Shown one piece after another: positions 1-12,376 of a DNA stretch of 64,000 nucleotides; position 1 is the first letter of the stretch; every line of letters starts with the position of its first letter. The translations under genes and the position numbers were made by a program. Source of the DNA: Isoetes taiwanensis (lineage: Eukaryota; Streptophyta; Lycopodiopsida; Isoetales; Isoetaceae). The notes beneath the pieces are model-generated. The model made no database searches and was not told the DNA's origin. It saw nothing but the letters and a program-made list of their open reading frames with translations. The stretch covers positions 3,716,623-3,780,622 of the forward strand of contig JAJEKV010000027.1 of NCBI GenBank assembly GCA_021234155.1, read 5' to 3'.

Positions 1-1492
1 TCTCACGGATAGGATATCACCTCACAATCCTCCTCTGTGTTCGGCCTCTACTTTCCGACTACGTAAGCAGCCTCTTGTGCCCCTTTGAAGGCTACCTTCC
101 TTGAAGGTGCAAAATAAGCAACATCTGTGTCATTTATGGATGTGTGCAGCAACATGCAAATGAATTTACTCTTAGCTGCCGGATGATATCACCAAGATGA
201 CCACTATGACCATCTAAATGATTAAGGGTTCGAGACATGCCACTAGAGACTTCGTCGAAAACCATGATTTAAAAGAGTTCGGGGCTTGGTTACCTGGATG
301 TTAGAGATTGAGTTGCCCAATTGCCCCGGTTATTTACATCTTGCTTTGTTATCTTGCCTCATTCTAGTGCCTTTGAGATGTACATATTAGGGATTTTAAA
401 GCCTAAACATTCACACATTAAGATGATAACCTACCTCCTGTTCATCATAACCCCATTCACCTGCTTTTTCCCCTTTTCTCCTTATGATCTTCATGCCCTT
501 GAATTTATGTTTCAACTGCGATTCCATCCTAGATGGAGGGGTGGAGGAGATGGAGGTGGGGTGGTCCAAATTCTCTTGGGTCATGGCTCGAGCATGTGCA
601 GTACCCAATGTCTCGACATTTCTAAGGGCAACCTGTGGTTGTCTTTGTTTGAAAAGTTATGATTTGCTCCTTGAGGGACCCTTGATTCCGAATTCCCATC
701 TTCCCTTGCCATTTCTCCTCTCGCCTTCCTTAGAAGGACTCAAGGTCACTCCCATTCCCTGCTTTGCCCTAACAATATGACGTAAAAATATACTTCCTTC
801 CTCTTCCTCTTCCTTCCTACCAAGTGCCCAACTAACAAGTTCTTTTTTCTTAGAGGCTGCATAACGGGGGATGTTTAATTGGTTGCGGTACGATGTTACC
901 ATATATAGCTGTGGGGTCTCTGGGACCCTATGTTGGGCATCGAGGTCCGCCTTCACCCTATGTTACATCGAGAAATGGATGCAAGCAGAGAGTTCAAGGC
1001 TTGCCAAACCTTCTAGGGCTCCTTCCCGGCCATTCCACACCCCGACATTACCTTCTACATGAGGTAAATATCAATTTCGAATATTCTAGGATATTCACCC
1101 CAGCATCACAAATCGGAGCTGAGGGGCAGACCAAAAATTGCGGTCCCAATCCCAGGCTACAATTTCTGACTTAAACAAATGGATTAAGTAACGAACAATT
1201 GGTGTTCGACTAAGCGTTTAAGTTACCTTAGGAATGAGGGCGGACGTGGCCACCACTAAGCTTATAGTGGTCCGTCTCAGTTGCTATACTCTGTAAGAAT
1301 AGCGCATGCAAATAAGCTGATTTGGTTGATGTATACGTTCGGTACGTATTGCTTAACTTCATATTGTAGAGACATTGCAGTTTCTCCTTATTGTAATTTC
1401 CTTGAGATGACGAGGTTATTGAACCTTTACTAATTTGGGACAAATTCCTACATACAGTTAAATACATCGACAACCAGATTACATAGGCAGAC
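1..1492. other. Sequence left of LEPA exon 12; intron or truncated 3' side
   Basis: LEPA exon 12 ends at 1493 with a good donor on the minus strand (AAG then GTCTGC), so this stretch should be the next intron. I looked on the minus strand for the expected next block of LepA (a Met-Gly-Phe-Gly-Phe-Arg-Cys-Gly-Phe type motif) and did not find it. Short open frames occur on both strands, including a charged minus-strand frame at about 657-956 and another at 411-608, but neither resembles a family I know. Either this intron exceeds 1.49 kb and continues beyond the window, or the gene is truncated here. Confidence 0.5.
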
Positions 1493-4400
1493 CTTCAACG
1501 CTGCATCATTTAGTTGTAACTTTTCTAATGCGTCCCTTAAATCTTGAAACCTGGAGATTCAAACATACGAGCAAAATGTTAAGGCAGCAACGACACATTT
1601 CTGCAGCAATGATATTAAAGCATGGTAAACATCATGAATATCCAAAAAAGGAGAAAACAGTTTTGTTGTTTTTACCTTTTTGTTAGCTTCTATATATGCC
1701 TTAGTATGGACTCATGGTTAACAGACACCAGAATGGAACACATACTTTTCGTACGAAAAACTAAGCCCATAATAATTCATCTGATTCAGTGCTTTACCAT
1801 GTGTACTTTTTGGAAAGGCAATCTAATTTACGGTCATTTATCTCTTGAAACATAAAGAAGTCTCATAATGATGCAATTCCATTGAAGCACAGGGAAGTTA
1901 TCTGATTAGAATGACATGGCACATAACAGATGATGAAGATAAAACAAGACTGAACATGCCTGTGGCTTCGACTGCCAGACCAAAATGAGGCCTCTTTTTT
2001 TTCCTAGTTCTCAATTTCTTTATCTAATATATCGTGCTTCATAAAAAAGGATTACTTAGTAGTCAGAAAGATGTGAAGTAAAGACAAATCTGATCAACAA
2101 AAAGGGCTTATAAAATCTACGGTGATGGCGAATCTGAGAATAAGGCTGAATGCAAGAAGTTTCCAGTCGCTATTTCTCACACTTTAAATGAAGGATACTA
2201 TATTATGCAGGACTGGCATCTATAAACAAACTTGCAAAACAATGTCCATGCATAACCAGACAAAGATATAGAATGGTTTAGTGCCTGTAACTGATCAGCT
2301 TCAACTGGAAAAAGACCACAAAAAACCATCGGAGTCGCTTCCTGGTACCCTGGGAGGGGTTTATCTGCCATCCTCTCTGAGCTGGTAATTGTGTCACCAA
2401 CTCTTGCATCTGCCACGGATCGTATAGATGCCGCCAAGTACCCAACCTGTTCAAAAAAAGGTTCTTCAGCTAGTATAAAGAGAGTGGAATGCTATGGCAT
2501 CTGTAGAGATTATACAAAATCAACATATAAAAGTTTTGCAGGAAACATCCTAATCTTTTTTAACTCAATAATGATACCTATCAACAAAAGACAATAATGA
2601 TATCTATCAACAAGAGACAACCATGGGTAAAAATTCCTAGCTAAAAGCATAAAACTGTAACATGCACTTTTCATCCACTTCAGTCTTCTTGTACACAAAT
2701 CCTGATTCTTCCTAATGTCCTGTGATCCAAGCCTCCATGCTATAATAAGATCCAAAAGGCCAGCTTAGTTGGTTAATCTGCGAAGTAATACATTGATCAG
2801 GGGACTAGGTCTCCTCAGAACTGTTTGCTTTTGCAAACCGTGCAACTTCTCCATTTCTATCATCATTTGACATTTATGTGAAGGTTTAACACGTTGGTCT
2901 CGACTCTGCTAAGTCTCGGTGCAAATCCTCTTTTATAGTAAAAAAGCTCATCATGCATACCTCCCCAGCATATAGCTCCTCCACTGGCATTTGCGTCGGG
3001 GATAGTACACCCACCTCATCCACTTGGTGCTCCTGATTGAAAAGTAAAAAAGCCAGATTTCAGTTTGCAGACCACAAGCAAAATGAAGAGGGCTTGTCAA
3101 GTTGAAAAAGAGTAAATGCTGGTGTCAATAGTTGTGTGGCTTCCAATACAAATGAAGCCTTGAAATTAAGTGGTAGACCAAAATGTCTATGATTATAAGG
3201 TAGGCAGTAAGAAATATTGCCGATTGTGAATAAGGAGGCATAATTAGTGCAAGATGCGAATAATAAAAACCAGATATTCTAGACATGCATTGATCAAGTT
3301 TTCACAATCCTTAAACATTGGAGCAGAATAGTTTCCTGCTAGTTCATTATTGCAAACATATATAGCTGCTTTCTATTAATGCATAATTCCTGGCACTGCA
3401 TAGTTCACCTTCTCTGGAAACAACATCATTGTGTTGTTGGACAAGGCAAAATATGCCTACAGAACAACTTCCCGTTAATCCAGGATGTGTTTCTACGTTT
3501 ATACATATTTGTGTCATGACATGAATAAGATGGCCATGATGCCTTCTCACTTGATACCCCATTACTATAGAGAAAGGAATTTCTTTTATTTAGTACTAAT
3601 TTCAAAATGTTCAAGATGGCTTCTTGATGAGTTAATAAGTTAAATGGAAAGGAAACTAATTTTTCAAGGATAGAAAGGTTTTCCCAGAAATAAAACATAT
3701 AAATTTTAACGCAAATACTCTCGTGCATACTTATAACAAAAAGCCTCATGCACAGATGCAGTTACAAATTGTTGATTAGATTTTTTAAGGATATATTGCT
3801 GTTGAAGTTTATCAATAACTCCAACAAATAGTATAGGTAAAGCAGTGCTCTATCCTGCTTCTTTAAATGCAAAACAAGACATAAATCCCAGCCCAGCAAA
3901 AGGATTGCAATGTGGCTGTATAATTTCTTCCGAACAAAGTGCATACAAATTGTTAAATATAATTACTAACCTTACCACTAGCCATAAATTTCACTCTTTT
4001 ATTTTTTGTAAGCCTGCCATCAACCACTCTGAAGTATACAATGACACCTCGATATGGATCATAGTAGCTGCAAATCCAAAAGAAAATGTAGACAGAGACA
4101 ATCTTATCAGTATACATACAGAAACCATACCAGAAAGAGGAATTTAGATTTACAAAATAATGGATCCTAAATATTAATTCTTCCATTTAATAAAGTAATA
4201 TGTCCTGGAATAGTATAACACTTCCATATATGAAACTATATCACTATTTTCTGAGATTTCCTTTACAACTTGACATTGGCCAAAGTTAACAATTTTGGCA
4301 AACCAGGAGCTCAAAATGTCCTAGATCAGTTTAGAGCGGGAATGGCTATGGAAAGTAGTTATACTGCTTAAATTTGAGGGTATATAAAATTTTCTCCACA

Positions 4401-7265
4401 GTATTTAGGATCCATTTAGGATGTGGCAAATCAGAACTTGTCCACATCGTAATTACTTTGCCAAAATTCTTGAGGGTGTGAGGCCTTAGAAATGCACTGT
4501 CTCATTATGTATGCTAATTGACAAAAATGAGTAGTTGAGTATGCTGCATTCAAACATGAAGGACTGAAAGAGCAAATCCTACCTGTCAAAAATAAGAGCT
4601 CGTAAAGGTTGTTCTGTTGTGTCTTTTGGAGCTGGTATCTTTTTGACAATAGCTTCTAGTATTTCAGAGATTCCAATACCTTCCTGATCATATTTTGCAA
4701 AAACAAGATGTTCTGTATTGTTGGTGCTTTTTAAGAAAATACAACTCAGATATACCCACTTTTGCGGAACAAAGAATTGCTTCCGAACAGTCTAGACCCA
4801 CAATCTGCAATGAACATTACCAGGCTTCAAGGCATTATAAATAATGGAAAAAGGTGATAAGTAAAATATATGGAAACATGGCATTTGACTTTGTTGTGGA
4901 CCAGATCAGAATTGGACTAGAAAGCATCCAACGAGTGTTTATCTTTTCAATACAACCCATGCTTTATAAACTAGGAAGAGGGAACTTAAATCTTAACCAG
5001 TTTCTTAACATTTCAACCTTCCATGTCCATGTTATATCAAGTGCAAACCTGCAACAGACAATAGAATACATATCCTCAATCTCCATACAAAAGTATATTA
5101 TCCCTCATGTGATATCACATTGTTCAAGTTTGCTGTAACACCTCTGTGGCAGGTTGTGGCTATGCATAGATCCTGTGTAAATGGTATAAAATGTCTCTCT
5201 GCCAATTCAAGCAAGTTATTATATTTCTAAAACATGTATCTAGGTACTCCCTCTCATTATCATACAAAAATTCAAAACAACTATAAACACAAGTCAAATT
5301 TCAAATAATTGTTTGTTCTAAATTAAGAATACAGAAATGGAAGACAACCTCTTCAACTTCCTTGCGTACTCGTTCTGGGTCAGCTCCCGGCAGATCAATC
5401 TTGTTTAAAACCTGAACCATACAGAAAAGAAGTATACTGATTATGTACCTTGCACTTAAAGCCAAAATGTATTGGCATCCCCCCTGAAACACTTAAACAA
5501 GTTTAAGTTCAAAGCTTTTGCACTGTTGATTTACCGGTATAATTTCTAAGTTGTTCTCCATTGCCAAGTACACGTTTGCAAGGGTTTGAGCTTCCACTCC
5601 CTATCAAACATTTAAACCAGTCAAGACAACATGGTATTTTGGAAAAATCAAGTTGGTTACCAAAGTTTGACCTGGGAAGCATCAATGACCAACAAAGCTC
5701 CCTCACATGCTGCAAGAGATCTTGAAACCTGAGAATAATAAGATTAAAGTCATTAGATACTCCTGCTCCTACAAGATATGGCTATACTGCTTTTATGAGT
5801 TTAAACAAACTTACAATGCAGACGACTAAGGCAAGGCTATACTTACAAATCACATGCAGAAGAGTTAGATTGAGACAACAAATCGCCCCAATTAGTTAGT
5901 ATCCATAAGTTTCTCTCTTCAATCATCAAGAAGTATAAGACCTCAAACATGCAATAAGTCCAGCATATCCATATGGAAGTTTTAAAGACTGGATAGGACA
6001 GGAGGGCAGCTTTAGAAGGCCTGATCTAACAATATTTATATTTGATTCAATTCTGAACGACTTATGCTTGTTAGAAAAGGTTACAGCTGTATAGGATATT
6101 GGGCTTTAGACAGGGTTTCCAGCATTTCCAAATCCTCATATGTTATACTTCAATGATAAAATCCTCGATTGCATTCTTTGGTACGACTGCCTTAATTTAG
6201 AACACGTAAACCAAAAACTTCAGAAGACATATACAACCTAGAGAAAGACTCACCTCATAAGAAAAATCTACATGTCCAGGAGTATCTATAAGATTAAGGC
6301 AATATGCATTGCCGTCTTTGCTCAAAAACCGCATCCGGGCTGCCTGATTATTTATCCAAAACCAAGTGCAAATCATTAAAACTACTATCAACCCTTACTC
6401 CAATATATTAAATTCTATAATGAGCAAGCTTTGCCAAATGACATTATGCACTTTCGTGCGAATGGAAAAAAGTTTTACTCAACGAAAAAGTTCTTAGTGC
6501 ACTAAGGGTTGTGTAAAATAACTGCTTAAAATTTGACAAGGCTCATTCCTGTATTTTTCCCATCCTTTAGCATAAGAATGCACGTTACAACCACTTTGAC
6601 ATATCAAACAGTTGCGTCCATTATACATAAAACATAGCCGTCATAGTCAAATGAAAGAGATACCTGAAGCTTAATTGTAATTCCACGTTCTCTCTCAAGA
6701 TCCATGTTATCCAGAAACTGCGCCTTCATGTCTCTGTCATCTACAGTGCCTGTCATTTGCAGCAACTTATCTGCCAAGGTTGATTTACCATGATCTATAT
6801 GCGCTATAATTGAGAAGTTTCTAATTTTTGAGACTGGAACCTACAACAATCAAATGTCATTGTCTGAATTGTCCACACGATAAACGACATAGCCTAGAGA
6901 AAGGCTCAGCAACTAGAAGCAGAGGTTTATAGAATTCAAAAAATTGCAATTATACTGGAATGCTGAGTTCAAGAAGTAGTATTTACCTTCTGCAATCGAT
7001 CTCTACCGTTGCTAATACCTTGTTCTTTAGTTGTCTGAGTATCCAGAACTCCAGAATTTGTGTCAGGAATGGAAATGGCAAAGCTTTTGAATGGTCGGGT
7101 AATGCAATGGAGGCGTACAAGTGCTCCATTTTGATCTCGAGAGGCACGGCTGCGAAGACAGGCAAATTCATGTGCACAAGTGAAAGAAGACAAGGACGAG
7201 AAATGCCGGGATGTAGAAAGATGAGAGGTGTCTGGGGAGACCGCCAACGCCATAGCTGGCCTCAT
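1493..7265 (-). CDS. LEPA: Plastid-type translation factor LepA/EF4 (GUF1 family), 12 exons, C-terminus not in window
   Basis: Ribosome-associated GTPase of the EF4/LepA family, expected to act in plastid translation. Exons (minus): 7265-6987, 6840-6664, 6343-6254, 5728-5672, 5600-5535, 5411-5349, 4804-4756, 4679-4583, 4067-3971, 3032-2961, 2446-2292, 1550-1493. All introns read GT-AG and phases agree throughout. Residues 1 to about 80 are Ser/Arg-rich, like a transit peptide. G1 AHIDHGKST lies at about 106-114, G2 RGIT near 145, G3 DTPGH at 172-176, G4 NKID at 226-229, G5 SAK at 257-259. Exons 8-11 carry the beta-barrel domain ([23 protein letters not shown]) and the MVFCGLFPV start of the next domain; exon 12 has [15 protein letters not shown]. 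About 420 residues are seen of some 680 expected. The start is the ATG at 7265; an in-frame stop lies at 7280-7278. A second ATG is at 7253. A mitochondrial GUF1 is the less likely alternative. Confidence 0.92.
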
Positions 7266-7675
7266 CCACCTCTCCAATTACAGAGAGGTGGCGACATGGC
7301 ATTCCGGCCACACAAAATTCATGTCACAATTGATAAAAGTTTTTGAATTTCCAAAGGTACACATGTAGGTATTGACCAGATAGCCTAATGCATTTTTGTA
7401 GTTTCCATAGCTGGTTTGTCTTGTATTGCAAACCGTGAGGCCGAGTGTTAACTTTGTGGTTGAGGTATTTTAGGTCCACGATTTTTTGGTTTAATAGTGG
7501 AGGAGCTTTATGTGTGTTCCACAAATTGAGATGGTTGGATCATAGTTTCAGGTTAGCATAGAGTTATTTTTTAGGCTTGGTTATTTTTGTGCTGGGAATT
7601 ATGTGGCTGAGGTTGAAATCCTTTGGTTTTTTGTTTAGAAATTCCTTATTTGTCTAGGCGTTTGGTCTAAAGTGA
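7266..7675 (-). promoter_or_regulatory. LEPA: Probable LEPA 5' UTR and proximal promoter
   Basis: This 410-bp stretch lies between the LEPA start codon and the inferred 5' terminus of Helitron A, so it should hold the 5' UTR and core promoter. I see no convincing TATA box at a fixed distance; a TATA-less promoter would fit a plastid housekeeping gene. The assignment rests on position alone. Confidence 0.35.
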
Positions 7676-8064
7676 TCATATATAATACTTTTAGAACAAA
7701 TCCTATTGTTTAAATTTAGTTTTTCCGATTTGGATGGTTTTTTTAAAGGTGGATTTCCTAAGGTTTTAATAGTTTTGGCGTCCGATAAAAATCCGTAATC
7801 AAAAATCGAAAAAGAATTTTTTGAAGTGCAATTTTTCTTTCCAATGGAAAAATGAGATCGTCTTTAACATGGGATTAGGAAGTTTTGTCTTGGTCGATTG
7901 CATTTCTAATCTAATCTAATCAGGCATGAAATTGGTATGCATCGTCTTTCTCCTTTGAGCACCCTTGCTATAGATGATCATGTTCATGAATCGTCTTGAA
8001 TCGTACGTAGCTTTGCTATTTTTCAAGCTCGATGACAAAGCATGCCTGGCTTCGGTAGCAAAGC

Positions 8065-8106
8065 ATGTACAACTTTAGATCTAAGATGTACAACTTTAGA
8101 TCTAAG
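8065..8106. repeat. Exact 21-bp tandem duplication
   Basis: A 21-base unit starting ATGTACAACTTTAGATC occurs twice with no gap (8065-8085 and 8086-8106), ending two bases before the ATG at 8108. The two copies look identical, so the duplication is young. Confidence 0.92.
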
Positions 8107-8107
8107 A

Positions 8108-8209
8108 ATGGCGTTGGCTATGGCAGCAGCAGCGGCCGGTGGCTATAGCTGCTTGATCGGGGATACTATGGTAAACTGGTCATATGGCAGAAGATTGTTC
8201 GATAGGTAG
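8108..8209 (+). other. Short ATG frame with Ala/Gly-rich start inside Helitron A, possible captured gene fragment
   Basis: The frame opens MALAMAAAAAGG and stops after 33 codons. This start is GC-rich compared with the surrounding AT-rich DNA and resembles the first codons of a plant nuclear gene. Plant Helitrons often carry captured exon fragments, which would explain it. A further open frame runs 8184-8381 without recognisable domains. No protein family is assigned. Confidence 0.3.
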
Positions 8210-10844
8210 GCCGGTGAGTGGCTGGTTCCTGCAGTGTGCTGCCTTTGCGCTAGAAACACGGCCATATTGCCTCTTTGTCTTGCGGTTGTGCCTCTATCCA
8301 TTAGTGGCACAAACTTTTATAAGTTGGGGATTTGTTGGAGGAAGCAGGAAAAGAAAGAGGTATGGGGTAGAACAGTCTTGATAAATATTTCTTTAGAGTT
8401 GTGAGTAGAGAAAAGCGACACATCCTTCTTCCTTATCTTTGAATCAAGAATGTTATTATACGTATTCTTGAGGATAATCTTGCCCTTGTAATGGTCCTAG
8501 AATTGTTAACATTCTTTACCATTTTACCACAATCAAGCTTGAGCCATGCCATCGGAGAAAGCTTATTGATATGGCCCTTGGAAAAATGGGAAAGTCTTTA
8601 ATGATTAAGATTAGATTGAGAATTAAAGGGAGAGTTTTTGGTGTCTACCCATAAAACGCAGATTACCATTGCAAAACTCTAGGTTATGAAGCTAAATTTA
8701 CGTGTTTAAGCATTGATGACTATGTTTGTGGTTGCAGTGCGCCATGAGCTACAATATGATTAGTGAAACATCTAATGCGATGATTTTGAGACTAGATATG
8801 GCATGATTGCACTCGGCTTACTTGAAAGAAGAATTTCTCATAAGGACAAGTCACGTGGTTCTTTATATCACGGATGCTACATTTTTTACTTAGGGTGGTG
8901 ATTAAATTCAATTGTGAATAACATCTCTACAAGTGCGATTTAGAATCAAGATCAATTCATTTTGGCTCTCTTAGAGATTGATTTCATGCGTATTGAGGAC
9001 AATGGACATGATTAGAAGCGGTGTAATTTCGAAGTAGGGTTGCTTATCTTCCAATACGTGTAATGCCTTTATAGGTCGACAAATAGAGATCATTGGGCAA
9101 GTGATACGAGATGGTGGTGGAAAGGAAATTGACATGTTGAGGCATCGACTGCTACATTGCAGCCACCTCCCCATGCCACCTCCCATGAAGTTCCTCTGCA
9201 GCGCTCGTTAGCTCCCTTTGGAGATAATTATGGAAACTCTATCTCACGATTGTGTGCTATTAGTGCTGAGGAGAAATAACATGTGCATATTATTTGCTAC
9301 GGCTTCAATCATTTTGGGGAATTCTCCCACTCTTTTGGTAAGCGCAACCATCTATGGTTCCAGCATTCTATAAATTGCTGCAAGATTATACTTGGTTAAG
9401 GGAGATCGACCTTATTTTTTTGAGTAGTTTTTTGTTTTCTAAGCAAACTTTGCAGGAAGATAGCATTGATGAAACAAATGATGGATACATGGCGCTTTGT
9501 AATTTCTTCGTCTCGAATGTTTCCAGGTTTACTTCGTTCTATACTGAATATTGAATGTAACATGCTCTTGTTCTTCTTTGAGCATAGCATGTGTATAATG
9601 TTGTCTTGTCAAGTATGATATTTTATTCTGCTTGGTTAATGGATGTGGCCTATAACTCTGAAGCAAAATAATGACTATTACTTTGGCTATTCAAACAACA
9701 TAGATTGTTGGATTCTAAACATTTCAAATGGTTAACAATTTGACAATTTGATGTGCATCTCTAAGTTACTCTTAAGGTATTCATTGCTTATCTTTTGGAT
9801 TTGTTTCTCTCCTTTTATTGTGCATCTTTTATCCTTGGATCCATGCCGTATTGTAGGTCGCAACATGGTAATAGGATTTTGGGGACAACAAATATGATTT
9901 GAGCATGTTATTGTGAATTTGGTGAGCATGTAGAAGTCTCTAATAGAAACAAAGAAATCGTGCATGCTTATGGTGAAGAAAGGAGATAAGACGCCATCTC
10001 CAGGGTCAACCAATGTCATTATGTCACTTTTGTGCATCTGTTTATTATGTTGATCATTGCCAAGGATGACGTTTAAATTTTTTGTTGATTATAGATAGTT
10101 GAGATTCTTGCAAGGCACGTACTCATACCCCTTGAAATTTCACCTAGCTATGCAAGTTTTGCTCTTAATCCAACAACAATTTCCATCATAGACATATAAT
10201 ATATAGTTCCACAAAAGATTATTGTGTAGTTTAAACATTAGAAAGAGCTTGAACAATGCAGGCTCTAATCTTACTATGTTGTTGAATGTTCATAAAAACA
10301 TGATTCTATAGTCATGTGTAATAGATAATTCATCACGGAAGGAAATAAATGAAGCGGCTGATAAAACTCAATTCAACATCTCCACTCTTCCATTCATGCC
10401 CGATCTCCTTTCAAATTTTTGCAAATGGAACCGCAATTAATTAAAATGATGTCTGCATTTGCCATACTCAATTTTTCCACAACCATCAGGTACATAATCA
10501 AAATAAAATCATAAGTAACCCTAGATGCACCTTCCTCCAAAGTAAATAGGGGCACACAACTTCAAGTATAATTGTTGTTGATTTCACATTGCAAGGCAAA
10601 TCTCTAGAGGTTGCTAAAGCCCGACATAGCCTCACCATAAAATCATTTCGATAAAACTATTATAAAAAACTAAAGACCACGTACTACAAAATATATGCAA
10701 TCAAGCAAATTAATTCCTACAAAGTGGCTTCTTATATTTATCAACAAATCTTAAAGGGTTGCTCCATATTACCTTTTTCCCTCTAAGCCACACTGTTTAT
10801 TCTATCCAACAATGAATCAAGCACCTCTTCAAATTGTTACTAAA
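8210..10844. other. Helitron A interior, no recognisable gene
   Basis: AT-rich sequence with only short open frames on either strand (for example 8971-9186 minus and 9354-9554 plus). None carries a motif I recognise and none has an obvious splicing partner. Confidence 0.5.
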
Positions 10845-10872
10845 GCCCGGCAACGCCGGGCACCATAACTAG
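10845..10872 (+). other. Helitron A 3' terminal hairpin and CTAG end
   Basis: GCCCGGC (10845-10851) pairs perfectly with GCCGGGC (10855-10861) across the loop AAC, followed by a short spacer and CTAG at 10869-10872, then the host T. In this family the structure acts as the rolling-circle termination signal. Confidence 0.82.
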
Positions 10873-10876
10873 TATA

Positions 10877-10960
10877 TCTTATAATACTTTTAGAACAAAT
10901 ATATCTCGAGTTTGTAATATAACTGTTTTAGAACAAATATATCTCGAGTTGAAGGTTGCC
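10877..10960 (+). mobile_element. 5' terminus of a second Helitron (B), end not found
   Basis: Four bases after the end of Helitron A, an A is followed by TCTTATAATACTTTTAGAAC, closely matching the left end of A. Just inside, TTTTAGAACAAATATATC is repeated at about 10889 and 10925. I could not find a matching 3' hairpin with CTAG on the plus strand downstream, so B is either truncated or broken by later insertions. The start is confident only as a shared terminus. Confidence 0.5.
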
Positions 10961-11345
10961 CAGAGTCGCATTCAATGTAAAATAATGAATGGAGGACTCA
11001 ATATAAGCAATGTTAGTGTGGTGTGTGTGTCATATATCCAACTCGCATTCAATATAAAATAATGATTGGAGCACTCAAATGTAAGCAATGTTGGTGTGGT
11101 ATGTGTGTCATATATCCAATCGGATGTTGCCAATATGGCATGACATAAATATTGCTTCTCCTTCTTCTTTTTCTTGCTTGTGATACATATATGTTTTGGC
11201 TTGATGGGTCTCCTGGAGGTTCGAATACTCCCTAGAAATGGAACAAGAAGAGCAGTCTTATGTCCAATCGCATTCAATGTAAAATAATGATTGGAGGACT
11301 CAATATAAACAATGTCCATGTGGTGTGTCGTCATATGTCTATATG
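10961..11345. repeat. Three copies of a ~75-bp repeat
   Basis: Units beginning TCGCATTCAATGTAAAATAA start at about 10964, 11042 and 11268. Each continues with a 'ggaggactcaatataa(g/a)caatgt' type segment and a GTGTGGTGTGTG type tract followed by CATAT. The first two are in tandem (period 78) and the third lies about 150 bp away. The GT-rich part resembles the body of the SINE at 34895, so these may be SINE-derived. Confidence 0.75.
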
Positions 11346-11374
11346 GCATGACGTAAAAATCGCCTCTTCTTTTG

Positions 11375-11500
11375 TAACGCACTAGTCCTAGACATGTAAG
11401 TCTCGAGTTCAAGACCATCCAGAGCTACACTATGCATAGAACGATGGCCCGCTGTAGTGTTCTCGTCGACGTTAATATAATATCTATCTATCTTCTTCTT
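11375..11500 (+). mobile_element. SINE fragment, same family as the copy at 34895
   Basis: GTAACGCACTAG at 11375 and GTCTCGAGTTCAAGACC at 11400-11416 (B-box-like) align with the SINE at 34895. The 3' end has the same GTTAA...ATATCTATCTATC tail. The A box has decayed. The shared head and tail a plausible distance apart support one tRNA-derived SINE family. Confidence 0.6.
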
Positions 11501-12220
11501 CTTTCTTGCTTGTAATATCTGCAGATGTGTTGGGCTCTACTCTAAATTTAGATCATTGAATCTTGGCTATTTCCCGTTCAAAGCGCACTTTAATTTGTCA
11601 AGCGGGATCCTTGAAGAATTAAATTCCGGATGCTTTTAATAAAGCGAAGCGCGCATCAGGGTGTTACATGCATTTGGCACAAATACTAACACACTCAAAA
11701 TAAACGAGTGTTTGCGAAGGTTGCCTTCCATGGCCGGAGGGTGAAGTGGCTTAAATCATACTTGAAAGTCATGTCTTTACAATCAATCAAAATTGCTATT
11801 TTGAAACATTAACATTTTGTGAAGGTGATGGCATCCATTTGCATCACTAACTCCTCCTTAGATGTTGAGCTCCTCTTGGACTAGGATCCAGCTAGACACA
11901 TGGACTCTGGGGTTTCAGTGTAATGTATTGGCTTTCGTTTGATTTTTGGATTATCGACGTGCCAGGGCGCGCCAATACCAAATTCTTTTTCGGATATTTG
12001 CGGCTTTGCTTGTTGTTTGACCATTCCAGCCCTAATTCTGGAAAGCGAATCCTTATACTTGAAAGAGAGGGAGTAGCGGAGCCATAGGAACAATATCCGG
12101 ACTACCGAAGTAAAAATATTAACAAGCAATATAAAGAGTAATGGCGACAACTTCTCGCCGGGATAAAACCCGCTTTTCGGGTTTTCGAGGAAAACCCTAA
12201 TGAAATAATTGTAACCTTGA
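11501..12220. other. Unassigned DNA
   Basis: No domain, RNA gene or clear repeat boundary is visible. Overlapping minus-strand frames run through the right part (about 11881-12384) but lack recognisable motifs. Confidence 0.4.
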
Positions 12221-12376
12221 AATGTGTTGCGGGAGAGCAGAAGGAGATGGGTTGATAAGCGAACACAAATATAGCCGGGGACCCGGAAGGCAATGAGAAT
12301 CGCTTGAATGTGTTGCGGGAGAATCCCGAGGAGATGGGTTGATGGCGAACACAAATATAGCGAGGACGAAGGCGGC
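12221..12376. repeat. Two-copy tandem duplication, period 86
   Basis: Units starting AATGTGTTGCGGGAGA at 12221 and 12307 share GAGATGGGTTGAT and GCGAACACAAATATAGC blocks. The second copy has lost about 16 bp. The overlapping minus-strand frames here are products of the duplication. Confidence 0.85.

Larger units (their letters stand above)
7676..10872 (+). mobile_element. Non-autonomous Helitron A
   Basis: The left end begins with TC after an A (A at 7675) and continues ATATATAATACTTTTAGAAC. The right end has a perfect 7-bp hairpin, an 8-base spacer and CTAG at 10869-10872 followed by T. This A|TC...CTAG|T arrangement, with a GC-rich hairpin just inside the 3' end, is the Helitron signature, and there is no target duplication, as expected. 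The 3.2-kb interior has no transposase. It holds an ATG frame at 8108, a duplicated 21-mer and AT-rich DNA. The 5' end is supported by the near-identical terminus at 10877, so this call is inference from shared ends. It lies 410 bp upstream of the LEPA start codon. Confidence 0.68.

Noticed and set aside
2757-2935. tRNA-like words (TAGTTGGTTAA and GGTGCAAATCC) inside a LEPA intron
   Set aside because: The A-box-like and B-box-like words are about 150 bp apart, too far for a tRNA, and no cloverleaf or SINE tail is visible.
6960-7346. Plus-strand 128-codon frame opposite LEPA exon 1
   Set aside because: It is the shadow of the transit-peptide exon, which has splice and family support on the minus strand.
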